64,000 nt of DNA from Allokutzneria sp. A3M-2-11 16 (lineage in GTDB: Bacteria > Actinomycetota > Actinomycetes > Mycobacteriales > Pseudonocardiaceae): the NCBI RefSeq assembly GCF_024213555.1, contig NZ_JANAVO010000001.1, positions 3,472,001 to 3,536,000 on the forward strand. Reading direction: 5' to 3'. A model generated the notes under the pieces. The model did no database searches, had not been told where the DNA came from, and was given only the letters and a program-made list of their open reading frames with translations. The position numbers and the translations under genes were made by a program. Shown one piece after another: positions 26,460-34,128 of this stretch. Each line of letters opens with the position of its first letter. The stretch's first letter is position 1.

Positions 26460-26475
26460 GTGTCGTGCGGTGGTG

Positions 26476-27141
26476 CTAGATCGCGCTCGATTCGAGCACG
26501 GAGCGGTTGGTGACCAGGCCCATCCGGTAGGCCTGGACGACCGCCTCGGTGCGGTTGGCCGCCTGCAGCTTGCGCCGGATGCTGAGCACGTGCGTGCCCA
26601 CCGTGGCGCTGGAGATGTGCAGGTAGGCCGCGATCCGGGAGTTCGACATGCCCTCCGCGAGCAACCGAAGAACCTCGGTCTCCCGCTCGGTCAGCTCCTC
26701 CTCCGGCCGCCGGTCGCTCGGCGACAGGAGGTGGATGATCTCCTGGCTGTACTGCCTCAGCATGCGCGGCGAGATGAACAGCTCGCCGCTCGCCGCCGCG
26801 GACACCGCGCACAGCACGTCCCAGGCCCCGACGGGCTCGGTCAGTACCGCGTTGACCCTGCGGCGCAGGGTGCGGGCCACGTGTTCCTCACTGGCACAGA
26901 CCACGATGACCGGGACGAGCCTGCCGTCCCGCTCGCGGTGCCGGTCGAAGACCTCCCAGTGACCGGCGATCGCGTCGTGGTCCACGAGCCACACGTCGAT
27001 GTCCGACCGGGGCGGCTGTGCCAGAGCCGTGACCGCGTCGTACCAGACGTCGACGATGTTCAGACCGTAGAGATCGCCGTTGAGCGTGTAGATCCACGAC
27101 GCCGCTGGTCTGTCTCCGGTGATGTAGCCGACTCGCATCAT
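26476..27141 (-). CDS. LuxR/NarL-type transcriptional regulator with pseudo-receiver domain
   Basis: A 221-residue protein. The C-terminal GerE/LuxR helix-turn-helix is clear in LTERETEVLRLLAEGMSNSRIAAYLHISSATVGTHV. The N-terminal 130 residues have the length and VDHD strand of a receiver domain, but the conserved phosphorylation lysine is replaced (LTEPVGAWD), so it may be an atypical receiver. No kinase is adjacent. The MM start at 27141 follows a purine-rich GGGGGC; the frame is open further upstream to 27255. Confidence 0.85.
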   Translation of the reverse strand: MMRVGYITGDRPAASWIYTLNGDLYGLNIVDVWYDAVTALAQPPRSDIDVWLVDHDAIAGHWEVFDRHRERDGRLVPVIVVCASEEHVARTLRRRVNAVLTEPVGAWDVLCAVSAAASGELFISPRMLRQYSQEIIHLLSPSDRRPEEELTERETEVLRLLAEGMSNSRIAAYLHISSATVGTHVLSIRRKLQAANRTEAVVQAYRMGLVTNRSVLESSAI

Positions 27142-27350
27142 TCGGAAGCCCCCACTTCCTCGGTTACCGCTGCGCGCCGGACCGGACGAGGGTGTGTCCA
27201 TGTGAACGCTACGGACCGCCCCCATGCGGTCCAGCAATGGTTTTGTTACGGGCACCCATTTTTCTCATTACCTGCACCCCTCGCGGGGCACGGCGAGTCT
27301 AGCGGTTTCTACGCACCCGGCGGGGGCTTCATCGACGTTTCAAGCAGCTG

Positions 27351-28316
27351 CTAACGCGTGAAAACGATCTTCCCGGCGGTATCGCCGTCGAGCATCGCGC
27401 GGAAGCCCTCCTCGGCCCGCTCCATCGGCAGTTCGGCGCCGATGCTCGGCCGCAGCCCGGCCACGTCCATGAACGAGATCAGGTCGGCGAGCTCCGCGCG
27501 GGTGCCCATGGTGGAGCCCACGACGCGCAGCTGGAGGAAGAACAGCCGTTGCAGGTCCGCTGGCGGGTTGCCGCCGGTGGTGGAGCCGGAGCAGACGATC
27601 ACGCCGCCCGGCTTGAGGCTGCGCATGGAGTGGCTCCAGGTGGCCTCGCCGACCGTCTCGAAGACGCCGTCGACCCGCTCCGGCAGCCGCGCCCCGGACT
27701 CGAAGGTCGCGTGCGCGCCCAGCTGCTGCGCCAGCGCGCGCTTGGCCTCGCTGCGCCCGGTCGCCCACACCCGCAGCCCGGCGGCGCGGCCGAGCTGGAC
27801 GAGCGCGGTGGCGACGCCGCCGGAGGCGCCCTGCACGAGCATGGTCTGGCCCGGCCGCAGCTCGGACTTCACGAACAGCATCCGGTAGGCCGTCAGCCAC
27901 GCGGTGCTCAGGCAGGCGGCGTCGGCGAAGGTCATCGAGGCGGGCTTGGGCAGCACGTTGGCCGCGGGCACCACCACGGTCTCGGCGAAGGTGCCCTGGT
28001 GCAGCTCGGTGAGCAGGGTGCGCCTGGGATCGAGGGTCTCGTCCCCGGTCCAGCCCGGCGAGGTGACCACGGAGTGCAGCACCACCTCGGTGCCGTCGGC
28101 GAGCACCCCCGCGCCGTCGCAGCCGAGGATCATCGGGAAGCGCTCGGCCTTGATGCCGACCCCGCGCAGCGTCCACAGGTCGTGCATGTTCAGGCTGGCC
28201 GCGCGCACGGTCACCGGCACCCAGTCGTCCGGGACCTGTGGTTCGGGGCGCTCGCCGACCACGAGGCCGGCCAGGGGGTCGTCGGGGTGCGGGGCGTCGG
28301 CGTACACGGCGAACAT
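27351..28316 (-). CDS. Zinc-type MDR alcohol dehydrogenase / quinone oxidoreductase family
   Basis: A 321-residue medium-chain reductase/dehydrogenase. The GroES-like N-domain includes VRAASLNMHDLWTLRG and MILGCDGAGV. The Rossmann NADP-binding motif is VQGASGGVATALVQLGRA. It lacks the usual catalytic and structural zinc cysteines, so it belongs to the zinc-free quinone oxidoreductase side of the family. The substrate is unknown. It stands alone, divergent from the RNase operon. Confidence 0.88.
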   Translation of the reverse strand: MFAVYADAPHPDDPLAGLVVGERPEPQVPDDWVPVTVRAASLNMHDLWTLRGVGIKAERFPMILGCDGAGVLADGTEVVLHSVVTSPGWTGDETLDPRRTLLTELHQGTFAETVVVPAANVLPKPASMTFADAACLSTAWLTAYRMLFVKSELRPGQTMLVQGASGGVATALVQLGRAAGLRVWATGRSEAKRALAQQLGAHATFESGARLPERVDGVFETVGEATWSHSMRSLKPGGVIVCSGSTTGGNPPADLQRLFFLQLRVVGSTMGTRAELADLISFMDVAGLRPSIGAELPMERAEEGFRAMLDGDTAGKIVFTR

Positions 28317-28393
28317 GAACGAAACCTAGCGCCGCCGTCCGGATGGTGCCCGTGACGCCGGTCACGTCGGGCGCGGGGCGTAAGGTGCACAAC

Positions 28394-28603
28394 GTGTTTG
28401 ACTGGCTGGTCTCCTGGTGGGACGGCGTGGAGTTCTGGGTGGTCGGGCTCTGGTTCCCCTTCCAGTTCGTCCTCGTCATGGCCGTGCTGCTGCCGGTCTG
28501 CTGGGGGGTCGCGCTCGGCATCGACCGGGCGGTCGACCGCGTCTCGGCCGCGCTGAACACCGCCCGCCGCAACGCCGCCGACAAACGGGAACGCACCCGG
28601 TGA
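28394..28603 (+). CDS. Small single-pass membrane protein in RNase/barstar operon
   Basis: A 69-residue protein with one long hydrophobic segment (about residues 14-38, WVVGLWFPFQFVLVMAVLL) and a basic C-terminal helix. No domain is recognised. The GTG at 28394 follows AAGGTG, and the stop overlaps the RNase start (GTGA), so the two are translationally coupled. It could help export or anchor the RNase, or be incidental. Confidence 0.65.
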   Translation: MFDWLVSWWDGVEFWVVGLWFPFQFVLVMAVLLPVCWGVALGIDRAVDRVSAALNTARRNAADKRERTR

Positions 28604-29040
28604 CCTCGCGAAGGCGGATCACCGTCGCCCTGGTCGGACTGGTCGCGCTCGTCGTGGTCGGCTGGTTCGCCCGGGACCTGTTCACCGGCTCGGAGCCCCC
28701 GGGCGGGTGCGCGTCCGCCTCGGCCCAGTCGAAGGTCCCCGGCGCGGCCAGCGGGCTGCGGGTGTGCGCGCTGAGCGGGCTGCCCAAGGAGGCCGGGACC
28801 ACATGGGAGAGCGTCCGGGCGGGCGGTCCGTACAAGTACCCCAAGAACGACAACGTGGACTTCTTCAACCGCGAGGGCGTCCTGCCCGCCAAGGCCAGGG
28901 GCTACTACCGCGAGTTCACCGTGCCGACCCCGGGGGAGAGCAACAGGGGGGCACGCCGGTTGGTGACCGGTCAGTCCGGTGAGGTCTACTACACCGCCGA
29001 CCACTACAAGAGCTTCGTCGTCGTCGACCCGTCCCGATGA
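28600..29040 (+). CDS. Secreted guanyl-specific ribonuclease (RNase Sa/barnase type)
   Basis: A 146-residue protein with an N-terminal signal or anchor segment (residues 8-25) followed by the microbial ribonuclease fold. The catalytic glutamate is in YYREFTVPTPG, arginines in RGARRLVTG and histidine in YYTADHYKSF, matching RNase Sa residue by residue. There are two cysteines in the mature part. RNase Sa enzymes cleave RNA after guanosine outside the cell. The next gene encodes its barstar-type inhibitor, which would protect the producer's cytoplasm. Confidence 0.93.
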   Translation: MTSRRRITVALVGLVALVVVGWFARDLFTGSEPPGGCASASAQSKVPGAASGLRVCALSGLPKEAGTTWESVRAGGPYKYPKNDNVDFFNREGVLPAKARGYYREFTVPTPGESNRGARRLVTGQSGEVYYTADHYKSFVVVDPSR

Positions 29041-29062
29041 CCGTTTCCAGTGAGGTGAGGCA

Positions 29063-29353
29063 ATGACCACCAGGCACGTGGTCGACGGCACGACCGTCAA
29101 CTCCAAGAGCGCGGCGATCGACGCGATCGCCAAGGCCATGTCGTTCCCGTCCTACTTCGGACGCAACCTCGACGCGCTCTACGACTGCCTGGTGGACCTG
29201 TCCTGGCTGCCCGTCGGGAACCACGTGCTGGTCTGGACCGACCACCACGTCCTCGCCGAGGAGGACCCGGACGCCTACGGCCGGGTGCGCGACGTGCTGG
29301 AGGACGCCGCGGAGGCCAACCCGAGGCTGGTGCTGCGGCTCACCGCGAACTGA
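29063..29353 (+). CDS. Barstar-family ribonuclease inhibitor
   Basis: A 96-residue protein with the barstar pattern IDAIAKAMSFPSYFGRNLDALYDCLVDLSWL, the acidic helix and strand that plug the active site of barnase-type RNases. It has no signal peptide, as expected for a cytoplasmic immunity protein. The ATG at 29063 is 22 bases after the RNase stop with GAGGTGAGG upstream. Its last 14 bases overlap the convergent gntR gene. Confidence 0.93.
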   Translation: MTTRHVVDGTTVNSKSAAIDAIAKAMSFPSYFGRNLDALYDCLVDLSWLPVGNHVLVWTDHHVLAEEDPDAYGRVRDVLEDAAEANPRLVLRLTAN

Positions 29354-29699
29354 GCTCCCCCCGCACCAGGTCCAGCACCTCCGGTTCGGCGAGTCCCAGC
29401 CGTCGTGCGGTCGCGACGAGCTCGCGGGTGAGCCGCACCAGCTCCGCCCGCTGGCCGGTCGCCCCGTCCGCGACCACCGCGCCCCGACCGCGGCGCAGCT
29501 CGATCAGCCCCTCGTCACGCAGCTGCTGGTAACCGCGCAGCACCGTGTGCAGGTTGATCCCCAGCGACTCCGCCAGCTCCCGCGCGGGCGGCAACCGGTC
29601 GCCCGCCTTCACCGCGCCGTCGGCGATGGCGCCGCGCACGGAGGCGGCGACCTGGTCGCCCAGGGGCACGGAGGAGGACGGGTCGATTCTGATCAGCAT
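29340..29699 (-). CDS. GntR-family regulator, YtrA subfamily
   Basis: A 119-residue repressor type: winged helix VPLGDQVAASVRGAIADGAVKAGDRLPPARELAESLGINLHTVLRGYQQL followed by only a short dimerisation helix pair, the hallmark of YtrA regulators. These usually control neighbouring membrane or ABC-transport genes. It starts 2 bases after the stop of the upstream DUF1648 gene, so both are one operon. Confidence 0.93.
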   Translation of the reverse strand: MLIRIDPSSSVPLGDQVAASVRGAIADGAVKAGDRLPPARELAESLGINLHTVLRGYQQLRDEGLIELRRGRGAVVADGATGQRAELVRLTRELVATARRLGLAEPEVLDLVRGELSSR

Positions 29700-29701
29700 G
29701 G

Positions 29702-30667
29702 TCAGTCCCTGGTTCTCGCCCGCTCGGCGAGCGAGTTCAGCAGCGCGGCCGCGGTGTCCGCGTCGTCGACGGTGACGACGAAGTCGATGTCATTGTCCAA
29801 CTCGACGACGAGCGCGTCGCCCGCCCGCAGGACGACACCGGAGGCGCCGCCGCGGTGGCGGTAGCCCCAGCCGCCGAAGTCCCTGAAGGGATCGACGGTC
29901 CGCACCCGGACGAGCTTGATCTGCTCCAGCGCGATCTGCTTGCGCGGCCTGCGAAGCAGCGCGGAGCGCACGGACAACCCGTTGCCGTCGACGGTGATCC
30001 GGACCGACGCGGTGAGCACCAGCAGCAACGCGGGCACGATGATGATCGCCGCGTGCCAGGAGACGGTGAACCCGAGCGCCAGCGCGGCGACCACCATGAC
30101 GGTCGCGCCGACCAACGGCAGCCGCGAGGTCATGGTGTGGCTCCAGCTCACGCGTTCCCCCTCGGCCAATTCGAGCCGCGGCGCGTCCGCCGGGAGCGGG
30201 TCGTCGCGCTTCGGCAGGACGACCTTGCCCGCCAACGCGTAGCCCAGCGCCCCGGACAGCACGGCCGCGAGCAGCGGCAGCGGCAGCGTCCACCACCCGA
30301 AGACCACGGTCCTGGCGTCGGCGACGTCGAGGTTGGCGGTCATGACCACCGCGAAGATCGCCGCGTGCAGGCCGCCCACCGCGAAGCTGGTCATGACCAG
30401 GAAGCGCTGCGCGTGCGGGTTGCGCCGGGCGACCACGAACATGCCCAGGCACAGCAGGCTGATCGCGCTCAGCGGGAACGAGAAGACGGAGAGCAACTGC
30501 GGGCCCGACAGGTAGCTGTCCGTGCGCCCGGACGGTCCGACGTGGGCGGCAAGCGGGTCCGGCAACCGCTCGGCGAGGGAGTGGAAGGTCAGCAGCGCCG
30601 CGCCCAGCACGAGCACCGGCGGCGCGAGCGTCAGCAGGAACCTGCGCACGAACTTCGGCGACTGCAT
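29702..30667 (-). CDS. DUF1648 multi-pass membrane protein
   Basis: A 321-residue membrane protein. The DUF1648 part lies near the N-terminus (RLPDPLAAHVGPSGRTDSYLS), with about six helices, and the C-terminal ~90 residues form a soluble PH-like region (SVRITVDGNGLSVRSALLRRPRKQIALEQI). DUF1648 proteins with YtrA-type regulators are common; Bacillus SdpI is a related immunity protein. Function here is unknown. The ATG at 30667 has GAGGTAGG upstream. Confidence 0.85.
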   Translation of the reverse strand: MQSPKFVRRFLLTLAPPVLVLGAALLTFHSLAERLPDPLAAHVGPSGRTDSYLSGPQLLSVFSFPLSAISLLCLGMFVVARRNPHAQRFLVMTSFAVGGLHAAIFAVVMTANLDVADARTVVFGWWTLPLPLLAAVLSGALGYALAGKVVLPKRDDPLPADAPRLELAEGERVSWSHTMTSRLPLVGATVMVVAALALGFTVSWHAAIIIVPALLLVLTASVRITVDGNGLSVRSALLRRPRKQIALEQIKLVRVRTVDPFRDFGGWGYRHRGGASGVVLRAGDALVVELDNDIDFVVTVDDADTAAALLNSLAERARTRD

Positions 30668-30740
30668 GGGCCTACCTCGTTTCTCCGGCGCACCCGAGGA
30701 AGACGGACAACGCCACGGCGGATCACCTCTTATTTGCATA

Positions 30741-30756
30741 CAACTATAACAAGTTG
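30741..30756. promoter_or_regulatory. AT-rich palindrome ahead of the DUF1648-gntR operon
   Basis: CAACTATAACAAGTTG is an inverted repeat CAACT-N6-AGTTG within the only AT-rich patch of this intergenic region (30730-30756). It lies about 75-90 bases upstream of the DUF1648 start. It is a candidate promoter plus operator for the operon's own GntR regulator. Confidence 0.4.
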
Positions 30757-30780
30757 CCGACGGGTGTGGGCAAGGGATGC

Positions 30781-30807
30781 GGGCAGGGGCCGAGTCGGCC
30801 CCTGCCC
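30781..30807 (-). terminator. Terminator after enoyl-CoA hydratase gene
   Basis: A perfect 11-bp stem, GGGCAGGGGCC / GGCCCCTGCCC, with a 5-base loop lies directly behind the stop codon at 30814. Confidence 0.75.
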
Positions 30808-30813
30808 GGGTGA

Positions 30814-31584
30814 TCAGTCCTGGGGGACCCAGGAGGCGGGGCGCTTCTGCAGGAAGGAGGCGATGCCCTCCTGGCCCTCCTCGCCCGCGAAGTGCTTGGC
30901 GGAGAGGTCGAGCATCGCGGCGAAGTCGTCGGCCATGCTCACCGGGTGCCTGCGCAGCATCTGCTTGGTGGCCGCGAGGGCCTGCGGGGCGCCGAGGGCG
31001 AGCATGCCGGTGAAGCGGCGCACTTCGTCGTCGAGCCGGTCGGCGGGCACGGCGGAGTTGATCAGGCCGATCCGCGCGGCCTTGGCCGCGTCGAACTTCT
31101 CCCCGGTCAGGAACAGCTCGTGCGCGGCCCTGGGCAGCAGCCGCGGCAGCACGGTCACCGAGATCACCGCGGGCACCACGCCGATGCGGACCTCGGTGAA
31201 GGCGAAGCTGGCGTCCTCGGCCGCGACCGCGATGTCCGCCGCGGCGACCAGGCCGACCCCGCCCGCGCGCGCCGGGCCCGCCAGCTTCACGACCACGGGG
31301 GTGGGGCTCTCCCAGATCAGCTGGAGCAGCTCGGGGAACTCGTTGACGCCCTGGGCGGTGGAGCCCGCCCCCTTGGACTCCTTGAGGTCCATGCCCGAGC
31401 AGAACACCGGGCCGGTGTGGTCGAGCACGATCACCCGGACCTCGGGCGCCTCGATCGCGGTCGTCAGGTGCGCGCGCAGTTCCCGGCGCAGCTGAGCGGA
31501 CAACGCGTTGCGGTTGTGCGGGGAGTCCAGCGTGATCGTCGCGACCCCGCGCTCCACGGAGTAGTGCACCAGCTCGTCAGCCAT
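30814..31584 (-). CDS. Enoyl-CoA hydratase/isomerase (crotonase) family protein
   Basis: A 256-residue crotonase-fold protein. LDSPHNRNALSAQLRREL, the oxyanion/CoA region FCSGMDLKE and LAGPARAGGVGLVAAADIAVA are family signatures. The usual second catalytic glutamate region reads FTEVRIGVVPAVIS, keeping one glutamate. The family hydrates or isomerises enoyl-CoA esters; the pathway is not clear from neighbours. I used the ATG at 31584; a GTG at 31593 is also in frame. Confidence 0.9.
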   Translation of the reverse strand: MADELVHYSVERGVATITLDSPHNRNALSAQLRRELRAHLTTAIEAPEVRVIVLDHTGPVFCSGMDLKESKGAGSTAQGVNEFPELLQLIWESPTPVVVKLAGPARAGGVGLVAAADIAVAAEDASFAFTEVRIGVVPAVISVTVLPRLLPRAAHELFLTGEKFDAAKAARIGLINSAVPADRLDDEVRRFTGMLALGAPQALAATKQMLRRHPVSMADDFAAMLDLSAKHFAGEEGQEGIASFLQKRPASWVPQD

Positions 31585-31631
31585 GCAAGGCACTCTAAGC
31601 GCCCATCCTCCCCGGCCGCCGTGGTCGGGGC

Positions 31632-31732
31632 GTCTTCAAGTACCACGAACCCCCGCCCCAGCGGTCTTTAACCGCACACCACGGTCGTGCGGTTAAAGAC
31701 GATCGAATGCGGGGTCGGGGGTACTTGAAGAC
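31632..31732. repeat. Palindromic repeat family A, copy 2
   Basis: A 101-bp element with ends GTCTTCAAGTACC (31632-31644) and GGTACTTGAAGAC (31720-31732). The core hairpin is GTCTTTAACCGCAC / GTGCGGTTAAAGAC (31664-31677 with 31687-31700). The outer arms match copies 1 and 3 but the core sequence differs, as expected if the ends are what is conserved or mobilised. Confidence 0.9.
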
Positions 31733-31734
31733 CG

Positions 31735-31775
31735 GCGGACCCGTGGCGGAGTGCGAGGCTCCGCCACGGGTCCGC
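31735..31775 (-). terminator. Terminator after secreted-protein gene
   Basis: A perfect 17-bp stem, GCGGACCCGTGGCGGAG / CTCCGCCACGGGTCCGC, with a 7-base loop begins 5 bases past the stop at 31781. It directly abuts repeat family A copy 2. Confidence 0.82.
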
Positions 31776-31780
31776 GGGGG

Positions 31781-32395
31781 TCAGGAGATGGTCGTGGTGG
31801 TGAGCGCGGGGTTGGGGTCGGGGTAGCAGGCGGTCGGCGCGTCGACGTCGCCGAGGATCGTCTGCGCGGTGGCGATGAAGGTCAGGCCCGGATCGGCGAA
31901 GCTCGTTCCGCCGAGCTTGGACTCGATCGTTCCGGAGCTGCCCGCCTTCAGGTTCACCGTCAGCGTGGGCAGTTCGAAGTCGGCACCACCGGCGAGGGCC
32001 GCGGAAAGGCGGAGCACCAGCGTCCCGTTTTCGTGGGTCACCGTGGCTTCGCCGACTCCGGAACCGCCGGACAAACTCGACGAGACATACGTCGAGTTCG
32101 CCGGTACCGGAACCTTCAGTGCGAAGTTCTTGACCTGTTTGAGCGTGTAGTCGCCGACCTTCGCCGGAACCTTGTTCGGGGCCGGGTCGACGACGACGGC
32201 CACATCCCCGCCCGCGGCGACCGTGGCCGGCGCGGTGGCTGTGACCTCTTGGTTGAGCGTGGCGGAGACCTTGCCGATGGGCGTGGTCGCCTCGCATTTG
32301 TAGACGATGGGGGCTGCGGCGGCAGGAGTGGCCAACGCGAATACCGGTGCGATGGCCATGGCGGCGACGAGAGCGATTCGAGATGCAGGGGACAT
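31781..32395 (-). CDS. Secreted protein of unknown function, paralogue of the next gene
   Basis: A 204-residue protein with a signal peptide (residues 1 to ~27, ending AAAA) and then a beta-rich sequence. No catalytic motif is seen. It shares with its neighbour (32539-33162) the start MSPA, KCEATTPIG/ACQAKTPIG, KVPVPANST, LKAGSSGTIESKLGGTSF and the C-terminus ACYPDPNPALTTT. Two conserved cysteines probably form one disulfide. The ATG at 32395 has GAGG upstream. I do not recognise the family; a surface beta-sandwich is the best description. Confidence 0.75.
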   Translation of the reverse strand: MSPASRIALVAAMAIAPVFALATPAAAAPIVYKCEATTPIGKVSATLNQEVTATAPATVAAGGDVAVVVDPAPNKVPAKVGDYTLKQVKNFALKVPVPANSTYVSSSLSGGSGVGEATVTHENGTLVLRLSAALAGGADFELPTLTVNLKAGSSGTIESKLGGTSFADPGLTFIATAQTILGDVDAPTACYPDPNPALTTTTIS

Positions 32396-32497
32396 CTGCT
32401 GACCTCGCTTCTTCAACATTCCCGACAACGGCGGCGGGAATGCGAGCATCACACGGGGCCTACCTCCGGGTAACCCGCCGAAGGTCGGGGTTCGCGT

Positions 32498-32534
32498 CCG
32501 TGCGGGCGCCGGAGCAGGGTCGGCGCCCGCACGG
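32498..32534 (-). terminator. Terminator between the two secreted-protein genes
   Basis: A perfect 14-bp stem, CCGTGCGGGCGCCG / CGGCGCCCGCACGG, with a 9-base loop follows the 32539 stop. The two paralogues therefore have separate terminators. Confidence 0.82.
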
Positions 32535-32538
32535 GGGA

Positions 32539-33162
32539 TCAGGCGATCTTCGTGGTGGTCAGCGCGGGGTTGGGGTCCGGGTAGCAGGCCACCGGGGCGT
32601 CCACCGGGAGCGGGCCGAACTCGGCGGTGCCGGTGAAGGTCAGGCCCGGCTTGTCGAAGCTGGTCCCGCCGAGCTTGCTCTCGATGGTCCCGGACGCGCC
32701 CGCCTTGAGCTTCACGGTGATCGTGGGGATCTCGATCGCGGCGCCGCCCTTGAGCGGCCCGGCGAGCGTGACCACCATGTTCCCGCCCTCCTGCACGATC
32801 GTCGGCGTGCCGACGCCGACGCCGCCGGAGAGCGCGACCGAGATGAACGTGGAGTTCGCCGGGACCGGCACGGCCAGCTTGAAGTTCTTCACCTCGCGCA
32901 CCTTCACCCCGTTGATCGTGCCCGGGATGGTGCTCGCGGGCGGGTCGAAGACCAGCTCGAACTCCGCGCCGGGCTTGACCGTCGCCGGCGCCTTGGCCTC
33001 CATGGCCTGGGTGACGCTGGCGTTGATCGGGCCGATCGGCGTCTTGGCCTGGCAGGCGAAGGTCACCGACGCGGCGGATGCGGGGGTGGCCAGGGCGAGC
33101 ACGGGGGCGAGCGCCAGTGCAGTGACAAGGGAGCCGCCAAGGGCGATGCGGGCAGGGCTCAT
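32539..33162 (-). CDS. Secreted protein of unknown function, tandem paralogue
   Basis: A 207-residue homologue of the adjacent gene, about half identical by eye, with signal peptide (first ~30 residues, ending ASAAS) and the same ordered motifs: ACQAKTPIG, PASTIPGTINGVKVREVKNF, VPANSTFISVALSGG, GTIESKLGGTSF and CYPDPNPALTTT. The shared block AGASGTIESKLGG suggests a glycine-rich loop. The gene has its own ribosome binding site (CGAGG) and terminator, so the pair arose by tandem duplication and both are expressed separately. Confidence 0.78.
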   Translation of the reverse strand: MSPARIALGGSLVTALALAPVLALATPASAASVTFACQAKTPIGPINASVTQAMEAKAPATVKPGAEFELVFDPPASTIPGTINGVKVREVKNFKLAVPVPANSTFISVALSGGVGVGTPTIVQEGGNMVVTLAGPLKGGAAIEIPTITVKLKAGASGTIESKLGGTSFDKPGLTFTGTAEFGPLPVDAPVACYPDPNPALTTTKIA

Positions 33163-33301
33163 CGACGAAACCTCGCTTTGTGAATGGTGCGCTCCCGGCT
33201 TCGGCGGCGGGAGGAAAGCGAGCCTCGCACGGCCAATGCTTTCCAGTGATGCGACGAAAGTAGGTTCTCGCCTTCAGTGAATTCTGGTCACGGGAATTGG
33301 C

Positions 33302-33397
33302 TCACCACGGTACGGGCGGTATGAGCCCGAGAAAGGCGGCGACGATCAGCACCGCCGCGACCAGCACGGCCGTGGTGTCGATCCGCCGCGTCGTCAT
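33302..33397 (-). CDS. 31-residue single-helix membrane peptide at end of sulfur operon
   Basis: A small open frame whose ATG overlaps the chelatase stop (ATGA), the same coupling used between other genes of this operon. The peptide is MTTRRIDT followed by a 17-residue hydrophobic helix and LIPPVPW. No family is recognised. The overlap and the clean positive-inside helix make translation likely, but 31 residues could arise by chance. Confidence 0.5.
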   Translation of the reverse strand: MTTRRIDTTAVLVAAVLIVAAFLGLIPPVPW

Positions 33398-34128
33398 GCC
33401 GACCGCGCCGCGTGGAAAGCCGCGCCCAGCGCCGCGTCGAAGCGGTGCAGCACGAGCTCGGCCACCTCGACGTCGTCCCCGAGCGGCGGGGCCACCACGG
33501 CAGATGGCCCGGCGAGGTCGATGATCCGGTCCGGCAGCCTGCCCGGCGCGAGGAACCACGAAGCCACGGCGATCCGCCGCGCACCACGGGCTTTCAGCCG
33601 CTCCACGGCCGCGGGCACGTCGGGCTGGGCCGACGCCGCGAACGCCGCCTCGACGCCCGCCCACCGCGAGCCGCGCTGCCACCGCCGCGCCACATCGGCC
33701 ACAGCGGCGTTCGCGGGCGCGTGCGAGGACCCGGCCGCCGCCAACACGACGCCGAGCTCAGGATCAGCGGGGTCGACGCCAGCGGACAGCAACCGCCGCC
33801 ACGCCGCCGACTCCAGCCGCGGATCGGGACCGAGCACGTCGGCGATGCGCACGTCCAGAAGTGGTTGCCGCGCAACGGCTTCCGCGACCGCGCCCGGAAC
33901 GTCGACCCGCGCGTGGAATGCGCTGCCCAACAGCAACGGCACCACGACGGCCGACCGCTCGACACCGCCCAGCACCTCGGGAAGGCGCGGCGCGGACAGA
34001 TCGAGGAAGGCCGCCCGCACGTCCAGCCCCGGCCGGAGTCGGCGAACGACGTCCAGCAGCTCCGAAACCGTTGCCGCGGAACGGGGATCGCGACTGCCGT
34101 GGGCGACTGCCACCAAAGGAATCGTCAT
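33394..34128 (-). CDS. Sirohydrochlorin chelatase (CbiX/SirB type)
   Basis: A 244-residue protein with two chelatase half-domains. The metal-binding histidine region VAVAHGSRDPRSAAT starts the first and VVLAAAGSSHAPANAAV the second, with VVVPLLLGSAFHARVDV between. CbiX/SirB enzymes insert Fe or Co into sirohydrochlorin; beside sir, iron insertion to make sirohaem is the natural role. It overlaps the ABC permease stop by ATGA and is coupled to the 31-residue peptide. Confidence 0.88.
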   Translation of the reverse strand: MTIPLVAVAHGSRDPRSAATVSELLDVVRRLRPGLDVRAAFLDLSAPRLPEVLGGVERSAVVVPLLLGSAFHARVDVPGAVAEAVARQPLLDVRIADVLGPDPRLESAAWRRLLSAGVDPADPELGVVLAAAGSSHAPANAAVADVARRWQRGSRWAGVEAAFAASAQPDVPAAVERLKARGARRIAVASWFLAPGRLPDRIIDLAGPSAVVAPPLGDDVEVAELVLHRFDAALGAAFHAARSA

